This document shows, piece after piece, positions 1 through 7,109 of a stretch of DNA of 8,043 nucleotides. Positions within the stretch are counted from its first letter, which is position 1. Each line of letters starts with the position of its first letter. Below the pieces are notes generated by a model. The model did not search any database. It saw only the letters and a list, made by a program, of their open reading frames with translations, and was not told the DNA's origin. Source of the DNA: CAIWTU01 sp035686205 (GTDB lineage: Bacteria > Desulfobacterota > Desulfuromonadia > Geobacterales > Geobacteraceae); NCBI GenBank assembly GCA_035686205.1, contig DASRZQ010000211.1, positions 1 to 8,043 on the forward strand. The letters run 5' to 3'. The position numbers were made by a program, and so were the translations under genes.

Positions 1-42
1 CAGCCTGTTAACCTGATTTTTTTACCGGAAAGGAATGACCGC

Positions 43-202
43 ATGCACAAACTTGTCTTGCTGAGACACGGGGAAAGCACCTGGAACATGGGAAATCTCT
101 TCACCGGCTGGACCGACATGGACCTTTCGGAGAAGGGCATCTTTCCCCGATGAGGTAATCCCGGAAGTGAACATCGCTACCGCCGTGGTAGCAAAAAAAT
201 GA
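43..202 (+). pseudogene. gpmA: Remnant of 2,3-bisphosphoglycerate-dependent phosphoglycerate mutase, internally deleted
   Basis: The ATG at 43 follows an AAAGGA ribosome site at about 29-34 and opens a 36-codon frame ending in TGA at 151-153. Its first ~32 residues read as the N-terminus of glycolytic cofactor-dependent phosphoglycerate mutase: MHKLVLLRHGESTWN, then the FTGWTD and DLSEKG motifs. RHGE (residues 8-11) holds the histidine that is phosphorylated during catalysis. The family is usually 230-250 residues, so this is not functional. From 149 to 202 another frame reads DEVIPEVNIAT and stops; it resembles the family's C-terminal D-E-x-I-x-x-x-N-I-x-T-G segment. I infer one large internal deletion of roughly 170 codons or more plus a frame change. 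The N-terminal match is strong; the C-terminal match is weaker and rests on memory of the family. Confidence 0.8.
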
Positions 203-218
203 TCGGTCATATTTGTTG

Positions 219-247
219 TTGACAATATTATTTAACACTGTTAAAAA
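219..247 (+). promoter_or_regulatory. Putative sigma-70 promoter of the TetR-family gene
   Basis: TTGACA at 219-224 is a perfect -35 box. After a 17-bp spacer, TAAAAA at 242-247 matches four of six positions of the -10 consensus. Transcription would start near 254, about 30 bases before the regulator. An alternative -10, TAGAAT at 260-265, has better sequence but no well-spaced -35. The spacer contains the palindrome at 231-245, a typical layout for autorepression. Confidence 0.5.
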
Positions 248-248
248 A
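228..248. promoter_or_regulatory. Palindromic operator, probably bound by the adjacent TetR-family protein
   Basis: TTTAACA (231-237), a central C, and TGTTAAA (239-245) form a perfect inverted repeat. With one mismatch it extends to about 228-248. It lies between the -35 and -10 of the candidate promoter, where a bound dimer would block RNA polymerase. TetR-family proteins commonly bind 15-20 bp palindromes in their own promoters; assignment to this regulator is inference from position. Confidence 0.55.
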
Positions 249-283
249 ATTATGCATGTTAGAATACAGGTTTGGGTGAACAG

Positions 284-904
284 GTGAGCATAGTTGAGCG
301 AAAGCAGAGGCAGAAGGAGTCACTTCGTCAGCAGATCCTTGATGCTTCAAGAGAGATCCTGCTTACCAAGGGATATGCATACCTTTCCATGCGCCGCATT
401 GCCGAACTCATTGAATACTCCCCCACTACGATCTATTTCTACTTCAAAAACAAGGAAGACATTCTCTATCATCTGAGCGTAGAGGCGCTTGAGCGTCAAC
501 TTGAGTTTATAAGCGCGGCGACTTGCAGCGAGAATTCCCCGCTCCTGCGACTGCGTCAGGCAATGCGTGCCTATATCGATTTTGGGCTTTCTGAGCCGGA
601 TAGATACAAAATAATCTATATGGCCGATATTTCCCAATTTGTCAGTTCAGTGAGCATTTTGGAAGAAGGAGGCCCCGCTAATAAATTGCGTGATTTGTTG
701 CGTAACCGGGTTAATGATATACTCGCTGAGTCGAGATCAACACTCGACCAGGACATTGTTATCCAGTGTCTCTGGGCACATATTCATGGAATTGTAGCGC
801 TGCTGATCGGGCGTCCCGATTTCCCCTGGGTTGACCATGACGCACTCATTGAAACAGGTCTCGACATATCATTGTCCGGCCTGGCGGTCCAGTCGACCCG
901 TTAG
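284..904 (+). CDS. TetR/AcrR-family transcriptional regulator of the efflux operon
   Basis: This is a DNA-binding repressor of about 206 residues, normal for the family. Counting from the GTG, residues ~14-61 form the TetR helix-turn-helix: a helix starting ILDASREILLTKGY, then MRRIAELIEYSPTTIYFYFKNKEDIL with the conserved T-x-Y-x-Y-F-x-x-K recognition block. The C-terminal ligand half contains W-A-H-I-H-G (about residues 164-169), matching the WHG-type TetR C-terminal domain. Start choice: a TTG at 272 gives four more residues but has AGG only one base away, whereas GTG 284 is preceded by GGGTGA at a 4-base gap, so I prefer GTG; TTG is not excluded. It precedes an RND pump on the same strand, the usual place for a repressor that senses pump substrates. 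Ligand and target set cannot be read from the sequence. Confidence 0.9.
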   Translation: MSIVERKQRQKESLRQQILDASREILLTKGYAYLSMRRIAELIEYSPTTIYFYFKNKEDILYHLSVEALERQLEFISAATCSENSPLLRLRQAMRAYIDFGLSEPDRYKIIYMADISQFVSSVSILEEGGPANKLRDLLRNRVNDILAESRSTLDQDIVIQCLWAHIHGIVALLIGRPDFPWVDHDALIETGLDISLSGLAVQSTR

Positions 905-920
905 GGGAAAATTTTTTCCC
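905..920. repeat. Perfect inverted repeat directly after the regulator stop codon
   Basis: GGGAAAA (905-911) and TTTTCCC (914-920) flank TT. As RNA it could fold with a 6-bp stem and a 4-base loop, but no U-run follows, so it is a poor terminator. It may be an operator in front of the pump genes. It does not resemble the 231-245 palindrome. Confidence 0.4.
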
Positions 921-922
921 AC

Positions 923-932
923 ATTGTCAACA
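923..932 (-). repeat. 10-bp word shared, inverted, with the regulator promoter
   Basis: ATTGTCAACA here is the exact reverse complement of TGTTGACAAT at 217-226, which covers the -35 box of the regulator promoter. It could be a second binding site linking regulator and pump control, or a minus-strand -35 box (TTGACA on the minus strand at 924-929). Chance cannot be excluded. Confidence 0.3.
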
Positions 933-957
933 CCGATAAGATCGTTTGCTCCGATAA
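933..957 (+). repeat. Short direct repeat CCGATAA in the pump leader
   Basis: CCGATAA occurs at 933-939 and 951-957, 18 bp apart start to start, about 45-70 bp before the adaptor start codon. Spacing near two helical turns would put both copies on similar faces of the DNA. A role as activator or repressor site is only a possibility. A weak -10 candidate, TATAAA, lies at 971-976. Confidence 0.25.
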
Positions 958-990
958 CGTGGTTTCTATGTATAAAGTTCAGCGGGAGCA

Positions 991-997
991 AGGAGGG
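991..997 (+). promoter_or_regulatory. Strong ribosome binding site fixing the adaptor start
   Basis: AGGAGGG sits three bases before ATG 1001. The open frame extends upstream to 959, but that start lacks a comparable site, and the signal peptide begins properly only at 1001. Confidence 0.8.
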
Positions 998-1000
998 ATT

Positions 1001-2134
1001 ATGAAACATCTGAGGATAATTCTGGCGGGTGGGCTTGTAATGGCGCTGGCTGCCTGTTCCACAGGAAAGAAGGACCAAGAGTCTACCACATCTCCAATAC
1101 CGGTTAAAATCGGCAAACCGCAGCCGAGGGAAGACCGCGAGACGGTGTCGGTCAGCGGCACGGTTGCCTCTCCCGATGAACCTTCGAATGTGTCCTTTCT
1201 TGTATCCGGCAGAGTAGTATCTGTGGGACCGCGTGAAGGTGATTACGTCAAAAAGGGCCAGTTCCTCGCCTCCATCGATCCGACCGATTACCGGCTGGAC
1301 CTGGCGAGGGCCAAGGCGCTAACCGACCAGGCCCAAGTCGGCTATAAACGTGCCGAGGATGAGCATCGGCGGATGAAAATGCTGTACGACTCGAAAAGCC
1401 TGGCGCCGAACGATTACCAGAAATTCAAGGCCACCTATGATTCCGCCGTGCAACAGTATGAGCAGGCTGTTGCCTCGGAAAAGCTGTCACGGAAACATCT
1501 TACAGATGCGACACTCATCTCGCCGGTAAACGGGTTTATCTCGAAACGATCGGTTGAGCCCGGTCAGATGGCGAGCCCTGGGCAGTCGGTCTTTGAGATC
1601 GTCCAACTCGATACAGTGGAGATCAACGTCGGGGTGCCCGAGACCGATATCCATCTTGTTCGGGTGGGACAGAAGGCCGCGGTTACTTTGCCGGGGCTTC
1701 CGGGGGAATCGTTCGAGGGGAGCGTGCGTGTCATAAATGTTTCAGCCGATTCGGGAACCCGGACCTTCATGACACGCATCACCGTGCCCAATCCGAAGCA
1801 CACCCTCCGGATCAACATGGTAGCCGAAGCAAGGATTCGCGGCGACAGGACCGTGAAGATGCTCATGCTGCCGATCGAAGCGATTGTGCGCGATCCGCAG
1901 GGCGCAACGATAGTCTACGTCTATTACCCGGCGCAGAAACGGGTCTATGCCAGAAGGGTTGAAACAGATGGTCTGTACGGCAGAGAAATCGAAATCAAAC
2001 GAGGCCTTACCGAAGAAGACTCCGTCGTCCTGGCCGGCCAGGAACGGCTCCGGGACGGTGCTTTGGTTTCGGTGACGGCAATCGAAGATTCCCGAGGGAA
2101 GGCTGCCGCAAATGATGGGAGGACCCGCCGATGA
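1001..2134 (+). CDS. RND efflux periplasmic adaptor (membrane fusion) lipoprotein, HlyD/AcrA type
   Basis: The 377-residue adaptor would bridge the inner-membrane RND pump and the outer-membrane channel. It starts with a lipoprotein signal peptide: basic MKHLR, a hydrophobic stretch, and lipobox L-A-A-C with Cys19 as lipidation site. Ser follows the Cys; whether that steers sorting in this host is unknown. Residues ~64-93 form the first half of the lipoyl domain (VSGRVVSVGPREGDYVKKGQ). Residues ~97-165 form a charged alpha-helical hairpin for channel contact. The second lipoyl half is ~170-205 (LISPVNGFISKRSVEPGQ), followed by a beta-barrel (~205-285) and a membrane-proximal domain. Length and domain order fit the AcrA/MexA family. 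ATG 1001 was chosen from its AGGAGGG site and the signal peptide. Its stop overlaps the next start (ATGA, 2131-2134), indicating translational coupling. Confidence 0.95.
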   Translation: MKHLRIILAGGLVMALAACSTGKKDQESTTSPIPVKIGKPQPREDRETVSVSGTVASPDEPSNVSFLVSGRVVSVGPREGDYVKKGQFLASIDPTDYRLDLARAKALTDQAQVGYKRAEDEHRRMKMLYDSKSLAPNDYQKFKATYDSAVQQYEQAVASEKLSRKHLTDATLISPVNGFISKRSVEPGQMASPGQSVFEIVQLDTVEINVGVPETDIHLVRVGQKAAVTLPGLPGESFEGSVRVINVSADSGTRTFMTRITVPNPKHTLRINMVAEARIRGDRTVKMLMLPIEAIVRDPQGATIVYVYYPAQKRVYARRVETDGLYGREIEIKRGLTEEDSVVLAGQERLRDGALVSVTAIEDSRGKAAANDGRTRR

Positions 2135-5100
2135 ATCCGATCAAGTCATCTTTACGGTATCCAACGGTAACGGTGATCCTGACGGTTTTGATGGTTATCG
2201 TCGGCCTTCGTGCTTTCTTTGACATGCAGCGCACGGAAGATCCGCAGATAACGATACGAACCGGGCTGGTCATTGCCCTGTACCCGGGAGCAACCTCGGA
2301 GCAGGTGGAAAAGCAGGTGACCAAGACTCTTGAGAAGCACATCTTCAAGTTTCCCGAAGTCAGAAAAGGAAAAACGTATTCCACAAGCCGCCCCGGACTT
2401 GTAGTCATCAATGTCGAGTTGGAAGACAATGTCAAAAACTCCGACCTTTTCTGGTCCAAACTGCGCCATGAATTGATTGAGACCCGTGCTACCGAGCTTC
2501 CCGATGGAGTCCGCGGTCCGATCGTAAACTCCGACTTCGGCGACACCGTCGCGATGCTGATCGCGGTGCACGGGAAGCGTTACGGCTACCGGGAGTTGCG
2601 TGATTATGTCGACCGGATCCAGGATGAGCTCCGCACGGTCCGGGATGTGGGAAAACTCGCCACCTACGGCGGCCAGAGCGAAGAGGTCTGGGTTACCAGC
2701 AGCCTGGAACGGGTCTCGCAGTATTTCGCGGATCCGGTCCGTATTGCCCAGGCGCTGCAGCAACGGAACGTCATTGAGGGCACCGGGAAGTTCGACACGG
2801 ACAATTCCGGGATTCAGATGAGAACGACCGGGCTGTTCACCACCGAAGATCAGATTCGCAATGTCCTGGTCGACGTATCCAAAACCGGACAGCCGTTATA
2901 CATCCGCGACTTCGCCGATGTGGAGCGGCGATACCAGGACCCGACCTTCCTGGTCCGCCATGACGGCGAGCCGAGCATACTTTTGTCCGTCGAGATGCAG
3001 AAGGGGAAAAACATCGTCCAGCTCGGCGAGCAGATCGATCAGGTGTTCACCCGTCTGAAGACTTTACTCCCGCCGGATATCAAGCTCGACCTGGTCGCTA
3101 ACCAGCCAAAAGTCGTTAAAGCCCGCATGTCCGGCCTCAGCCATGAGTTCATGCTGGCGATCGGCGCCGTAATCCTCGTTACGATGATCCTCCTCCCGAT
3201 CCGTGTCGCGGTGGTTGCCGCGCTTGCAATTCCGGTCACCCTCTGCGCAACCCTGGGCGCGATGAGCGCCATGGGAATCGCACTTCATCAAGTGTCGATC
3301 GCCGCGCTGATAGTCGTGCTCGGGATTGTCGTGGACGACGCCATTGTGATCGCGGACAACTATGTGGAGCTTCTCGATCGGAAGGTCCCGAGAGCAGAGG
3401 CGGCCTGGCGCTCCGCAACCGATGTGGTCGTTCCGGTGTTCACCGCGACGGTGACGATCGTTTCCTCGTTTCTGCCCCTCCTCATCATCACCGGATCGGT
3501 CGGGGAATTTGTGGCGGCCCTTCCCGTCACCGTCGCCATCGCGTTGATGGTTTCATTCATTGTGGCGGTGATGCTTACGCCGATCCTCTGCCGGTTTTTC
3601 ATCAAGAAGGGGCTGCACGACCACGAAAAAGGGGAGCAGGAGAAGGCGAAAAAGAAATTCAGCGTCCTGGACAGCCTCCAGGCCGGCTATCAGGTTCTGA
3701 TCCGCTGGTTCATGGGCAGAAAGCGGCTTGCCGTACTTGTCGGGGTTATTGCATTCGTATCGGGTATCGTGCTTTTCAGCACCGTCCGTGAGCAATTCTT
3801 CCCTTCCGCCGAACGCAACCAGTTCGTCATCGATGTCTGGACGCTTCAGGGATCCCGTATCGAGAGCACCGACGCGGTCATGCGCAGGATCGAGAATCGG
3901 CTTGCCGAAAAAAGCGATGTGGTCCATTACGCCACATTCGTCGGCCAGAGCGCCCCGCGCTTTTATTACAATGTCAATCCCCAGCAGCCCGATCCGGCTT
4001 ACGGCCAGTTCATCGTCAACACGAAGTCGGTCGAAGCCACTTCAAAGCTCGTGGGAGAGCTGCGCGCCGAGCTGCCGAAACTGACGCCGGAAGCGCTGGT
4101 CATAGTCAAGGAGTTGCAGCAGGGTGCACAGATGGAGGCGCCGGTGGAGGTGCGGATCTCCGGCGATGACATCGCTGAACTCAAGCGCCTCGGCTCTCAG
4201 GTCCAGGCGATTCTGTCTTCCGTCCCGTTCTCCCTGTATGTTCACCGTGACTTTTTCAACGATTCGTGCATGCTGGATGTCGATATCAACAATGAATTGG
4301 CCAACCGGCTCGGAATAACCAACTCTTCAGTTTCCAGAATCCTGAAAGGGGCATTCGACGGCTGGCCGGTCAGCACCTTCTGGGAGGGTGACCGGCCGGT
4401 CACCATAATGTTTCGCCTCGACCAGCAATCCCGCTCTTCCTTCTCCGGCATACGGAACGCCTACATGACTTCCCAGCTCACCAATGCCAGGGTGCCGCTC
4501 CGTTCCATCGCCGCGCTCGACCCGGAGTGGCAGACCAGCCGCATCGTGCGGCGTAACGGCGTGCGTACGATTACCGTCCGGGCTTTTGTCAAGCAGGGAT
4601 GGTACGGCTCCGACCTGCTCAAAAAGGCCAGGCCCAAAATTGAGGCCCTCCGGCTTCCGCTTGGGTACCGGATCGAATACGGTGGCGAGAAGGATAATCG
4701 TGACGAAACTTTCCCGCAAATGATCGTTGCTCTGGGAATCAGCCTTCTTGCGATTTTCCTGGTTATGCTTGTCCAGTTCAGAAATATAACCGAACCGCTG
4801 GTCGTAATGTCGTCGATACCGCTGGCGTTGCTCGGCGCAGCACTTGGACTGGTAATCACGCGCAACCCGTTCGGGTTTACCGCCTTCCTAGGCATGATCA
4901 GCCTTACCGGTATAGTGGTCCGCAATGCCATCATCCTGGTCGACTACATTAAGGAAAGGCTTGCCGAAGGCGAGACACTGGAACAGGCGGCGACGGATGC
5001 GGGAGCACGGCGTTTGCGCCCGATTTTCCTGACCTCCATGGCCGCGGCAGTGGGGGTGACGCCGATGATCCTTTCGGGATCGAGCCTTTGGAGCCCCCTT

Positions 5101-6534
5101 GCCAGCGTTGTCGCCGTCGGGCTGATCTGTTCCATGTTTTTTACGCTGCTTGTGGTGCCGGTCCTGTATGTGCTTGTCCGGTCTCGCAGCCGCAAGTCGG
5201 CCACCCAGGTAATCGCGGTTCTTGCAATCCTCATCCTTTTCGGAGCGGGGCAGGCATCGGCTGAGCGATTAAAGCTCACTTTGCCCGCGGCAATCGATCT
5301 TGCACGACGTCAGAACCGGACACTTAAAATTTCGAAAGAGAAAATCGAGGAAAAGCGCCAACGGATAGTATCGGCCAGATCGAAATATTTTCCCCAGTTG
5401 TCAAACGAGACGCAATACATGGGCCTCTCCGACAAACAACTGGTCACCATTCCGGCCGGGAGCCTGGGAACGGTTCCCGGATTGGGGCCGTTTCCGACGC
5501 AGGACATGAAGATCAATCAGGGATCGAGTTTGTTGTTTATCAGCAATACCACGCTAACCCAGCCTTTGACGCAACTCTTCAAGATAAACGAAGGGCACGA
5601 AGTTGCGAAGGCTGATCGCGCAATCGCGGAATCCGAAGCACAAAAAACCGAGGATGAAATTGTTTTCAGCGTACATCAGCTCTATTATGGACTGTTGATC
5701 GCACAGAAACAGAAAGAAGCGGCGAAGGCCTCGTTGACCGCCGCACAGGAAGGTTTGCGGGAAAGCTCGGATGCCGTCAAGGCGGGAAACGCCCTGGACG
5801 TCGCCTTGACACAAAGTAAAGTACAGCTTCTGCAAAACAGGCAAGCCCTTATTAGCGCGGATATCCAGACATCGGATCTGACGTCGGAGATGAATGATCT
5901 CTTGGGGCTTCCGCTGGATACGGAACTGGTGCTCGCGGAGATAGAAGACGCGCTCCCTGCTCCCCAACCGTTCCAAAAATATCTTCAGGACACCCTGTCT
6001 CGCAATCCCGAACTGCAGGCTGCAAAGGAATCCGTTGCGAAAGCCGGCCATGCCGTCAAGGCGGCCCGTGACGAATATATTCCGGACATCAGCCTGTTCG
6101 CCCGCCACCTCTATCAGAATGGCGCCCCATTTGTCAGCGACAACATCGGGGTGTTCGGCGCGCAGATGACATGGAACATCTTCGATTGGGGGAACCGGCG
6201 CGGTGTTGTTGGGGAGAGAAAATCACAGCTGGCCCAGGCCGAGGAGAACGTGAAACGCATAGAGGAGCGTCTCAATGTTGAAATCACCAAAGCTTACCGC
6301 AAGCTTGAGCAGACAAGAACTCTTGTGGATGTAACCTCGGAAGCGCTGGAACTTCAAAGGGAGAATCAGCGTCTGAGCGCCGACCGGCTGAAAGCCGGAA
6401 CCATAACGGCCGCCGGATACGCCGAATCGGTTGCCGCGGTCTCGAAAGCCGAGTCTGACGACCTTCAGGCCAAATTGGGATACAGGCTTGCGTTGGCTGA
6501 CGTCGATCGGATCTCCGGCGGATTGAGCCATTAA
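2131..6534 (+). CDS. Fused RND multidrug efflux permease and TolC-type outer-membrane factor
   Basis: The gene encodes 1467 residues, against ~1000-1050 for a normal RND pump. Residues 1-1016 are a complete HAE-1-type (AcrB-like) proton-driven permease: TM1 at ~11-30, a ~305-residue periplasmic loop, TM2-6 at ~338-490, TM7 at ~533-551, a second ~310-residue loop, and TM8-12 at ~864-1014. The TM4 proton relay pair is Asp402-Asp403 in GIVVDDAIVIADN. The TM10 position equivalent to AcrB Lys940 appears to be Arg931 (VVRNAIILVDY). Residues 1017-1026 are a basic linker, 1027-1044 a signal peptide core ending QASA, and 1045-1467 a full outer-membrane factor. That part has two repeats (~1047-1260 and ~1283-1460) with typical helices, e.g. 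LTLPAAIDLARRQNR and LSRNPELQAAKESV. No stop or frameshift interrupts the join. Heavy-metal (CusA/CzcA) pumps differ in TM4, so a drug or other organic substrate is likelier; the actual substrate is unknown. It is coupled to the adaptor by a 4-bp overlap. Confidence 0.95.
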   Translation: MNPIKSSLRYPTVTVILTVLMVIVGLRAFFDMQRTEDPQITIRTGLVIALYPGATSEQVEKQVTKTLEKHIFKFPEVRKGKTYSTSRPGLVVINVELEDNVKNSDLFWSKLRHELIETRATELPDGVRGPIVNSDFGDTVAMLIAVHGKRYGYRELRDYVDRIQDELRTVRDVGKLATYGGQSEEVWVTSSLERVSQYFADPVRIAQALQQRNVIEGTGKFDTDNSGIQMRTTGLFTTEDQIRNVLVDVSKTGQPLYIRDFADVERRYQDPTFLVRHDGEPSILLSVEMQKGKNIVQLGEQIDQVFTRLKTLLPPDIKLDLVANQPKVVKARMSGLSHEFMLAIGAVILVTMILLPIRVAVVAALAIPVTLCATLGAMSAMGIALHQVSIAALIVVLGIVVDDAIVIADNYVELLDRKVPRAEAAWRSATDVVVPVFTATVTIVSSFLPLLIITGSVGEFVAALPVTVAIALMVSFIVAVMLTPILCRFFIKKGLHDHEKGEQEKAKKKFSVLDSLQAGYQVLIRWFMGRKRLAVLVGVIAFVSGIVLFSTVREQFFPSAERNQFVIDVWTLQGSRIESTDAVMRRIENRLAEKSDVVHYATFVGQSAPRFYYNVNPQQPDPAYGQFIVNTKSVEATSKLVGELRAELPKLTPEALVIVKELQQGAQMEAPVEVRISGDDIAELKRLGSQVQAILSSVPFSLYVHRDFFNDSCMLDVDINNELANRLGITNSSVSRILKGAFDGWPVSTFWEGDRPVTIMFRLDQQSRSSFSGIRNAYMTSQLTNARVPLRSIAALDPEWQTSRIVRRNGVRTITVRAFVKQGWYGSDLLKKARPKIEALRLPLGYRIEYGGEKDNRDETFPQMIVALGISLLAIFLVMLVQFRNITEPLVVMSSIPLALLGAALGLVITRNPFGFTAFLGMISLTGIVVRNAIILVDYIKERLAEGETLEQAATDAGARRLRPIFLTSMAAAVGVTPMILSGSSLWSPLASVVAVGLICSMFFTLLVVPVLYVLVRSRSRKSATQVIAVLAILILFGAGQASAERLKLTLPAAIDLARRQNRTLKISKEKIEEKRQRIVSARSKYFPQLSNETQYMGLSDKQLVTIPAGSLGTVPGLGPFPTQDMKINQGSSLLFISNTTLTQPLTQLFKINEGHEVAKADRAIAESEAQKTEDEIVFSVHQLYYGLLIAQKQKEAAKASLTAAQEGLRESSDAVKAGNALDVALTQSKVQLLQNRQALISADIQTSDLTSEMNDLLGLPLDTELVLAEIEDALPAPQPFQKYLQDTLSRNPELQAAKESVAKAGHAVKAARDEYIPDISLFARHLYQNGAPFVSDNIGVFGAQMTWNIFDWGNRRGVVGERKSQLAQAEENVKRIEERLNVEITKAYRKLEQTRTLVDVTSEALELQRENQRLSADRLKAGTITAAGYAESVAAVSKAESDDLQAKLGYRLALADVDRISGGLSH
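5203..5262 (+). other. Internal signal peptide between permease and outer-membrane domains
   Basis: This stretch encodes residues 1025-1044 of the fusion. The basic segment RSRSRK (1017-1022) is followed by a hydrophobic core, VIAVLAILILFGAG, and a small-residue A-S-A motif before Glu1045, which fits signal peptidase I (cleavage between 1044 and 1045). There is no lipobox Cys. TM12 should leave the chain in the cytoplasm, so this segment would re-enter the membrane and export the channel domain. A GTG at 5170 could alternatively start a free-standing channel precursor with exactly this signal peptide, but I see no clear ribosome site before it. Confidence 0.75.
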
Positions 6535-6538
6535 TAAA

Positions 6539-6556
6539 ATGCCTGTGCTCCGGCAT
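6539..6556 (+). terminator. Weak hairpin just after the pump operon
   Basis: ATGCC (6539-6543) and GGCAT (6552-6556) can pair around an 8-base loop five bases after the pump stop codon. There is no U-run after it, so it is at best a weak or factor-assisted terminator. No better terminator was seen before 6620. Confidence 0.25.
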
Positions 6557-6619
6557 CCTCAAGTCCTGCCCGGCAAAGGTTTGCGAACGTCGATTTCTGA
6601 TAAAAACGTAAGGTTGAAA

Positions 6620-6648
6620 TTGCCTTGATTTGGAATTTTCGAAGGCAA
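6620..6648. repeat. Inverted repeat upstream of the STAS-like gene
   Basis: TTGCCTT (6620-6626) and AAGGCAA (6642-6648) form a perfect 7-bp inverted repeat with a 15-base gap. It lies ~60 bases before the ATG at 6708. It could be a leader hairpin or an operator; there is no following U-run for termination. Confidence 0.35.
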
Positions 6649-6707
6649 GGCTTTGCTGATGTTGAGTGATTCACATTTGTTTTGCTGTTCGGTGGAGAAC
6701 TTTCGTA

Positions 6708-7097
6708 ATGGCTGAAATCAAGACGATTGTTTTAGAAAATGTAACAATGCGGAAAGTCATAGGCATTCCGACCGTCGATGAATTAATGACTTGCTTAAAG
6801 GAGTATTATGCTGGTTATCCTACAAAGTTTGTCGTGTGGGATTTGTCGGCATGTTCACTAGCGCATGTGACAGCCGATGATCTTAGGCAAATAGTTAGTT
6901 TTGTGCGGTCTTACGCACACGCAAGACTTGAGGACAAAACCGCAATAGTAGCACCACACGCCCTGGAATACGGAATCAGCAGAATGCTCCATGCTTTTGC
7001 CGAAATACAACATTTTCCATCTGAGTTACAAATATTCCGGAACTTCACTGATGCTGCCCAGTGGCTCGAAATGGTTGAATTGCCGATCATTGATTAA
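6708..7097 (+). CDS. Small cytoplasmic protein, probably STAS/SEC14-like (SpoIIAA-like)
   Basis: The protein has 129 residues, with no signal peptide or membrane segment. The pattern resembles SpoIIAA-like STAS/SEC14-domain proteins: an N-terminal strand, a helix (VDELMTCLKEYYAGYPTK), the strand FVVWDLSACSL (~39-49), a helix with HVTADDLRQIVSFVRSYA, then DKTAIVAPHALEYGISRML, and a C-terminal strand plus helix, LQIFRNFTDAAQWLEM. Proteins of this sort often sense or switch partners, but no specific role can be assigned. ATG 6708 follows GGAG at 6694-6697, a slightly long 10-base gap. A GTG at 6666 in the same frame would add 14 residues of unlikely composition. Base composition is more A+T-rich than the pump genes. 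The next gene begins 12 bases after the stop, so the two probably form an operon. Confidence 0.75.
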   Translation: MAEIKTIVLENVTMRKVIGIPTVDELMTCLKEYYAGYPTKFVVWDLSACSLAHVTADDLRQIVSFVRSYAHARLEDKTAIVAPHALEYGISRMLHAFAEIQHFPSELQIFRNFTDAAQWLEMVELPIID

Positions 7098-7109
7098 GGA
7101 GTTGAATTG

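Noticed and set aside
3039..4934. Many frames of 60-160 codons in other frames across the pump gene
   Set aside because: They are shadows of a long G+C-rich gene: no ribosome sites, Arg/Ser/Pro-rich composition, and full overlap with a clear protein.
2131..5170. Heavy-metal (CusA/CzcA) identity for the pump, suggested by known channel fusions in that class
   Set aside because: TM4 has the Asp-Asp pair of HAE-1 drug pumps and the overall pattern is AcrB-like; no methionine or metal motif was seen.
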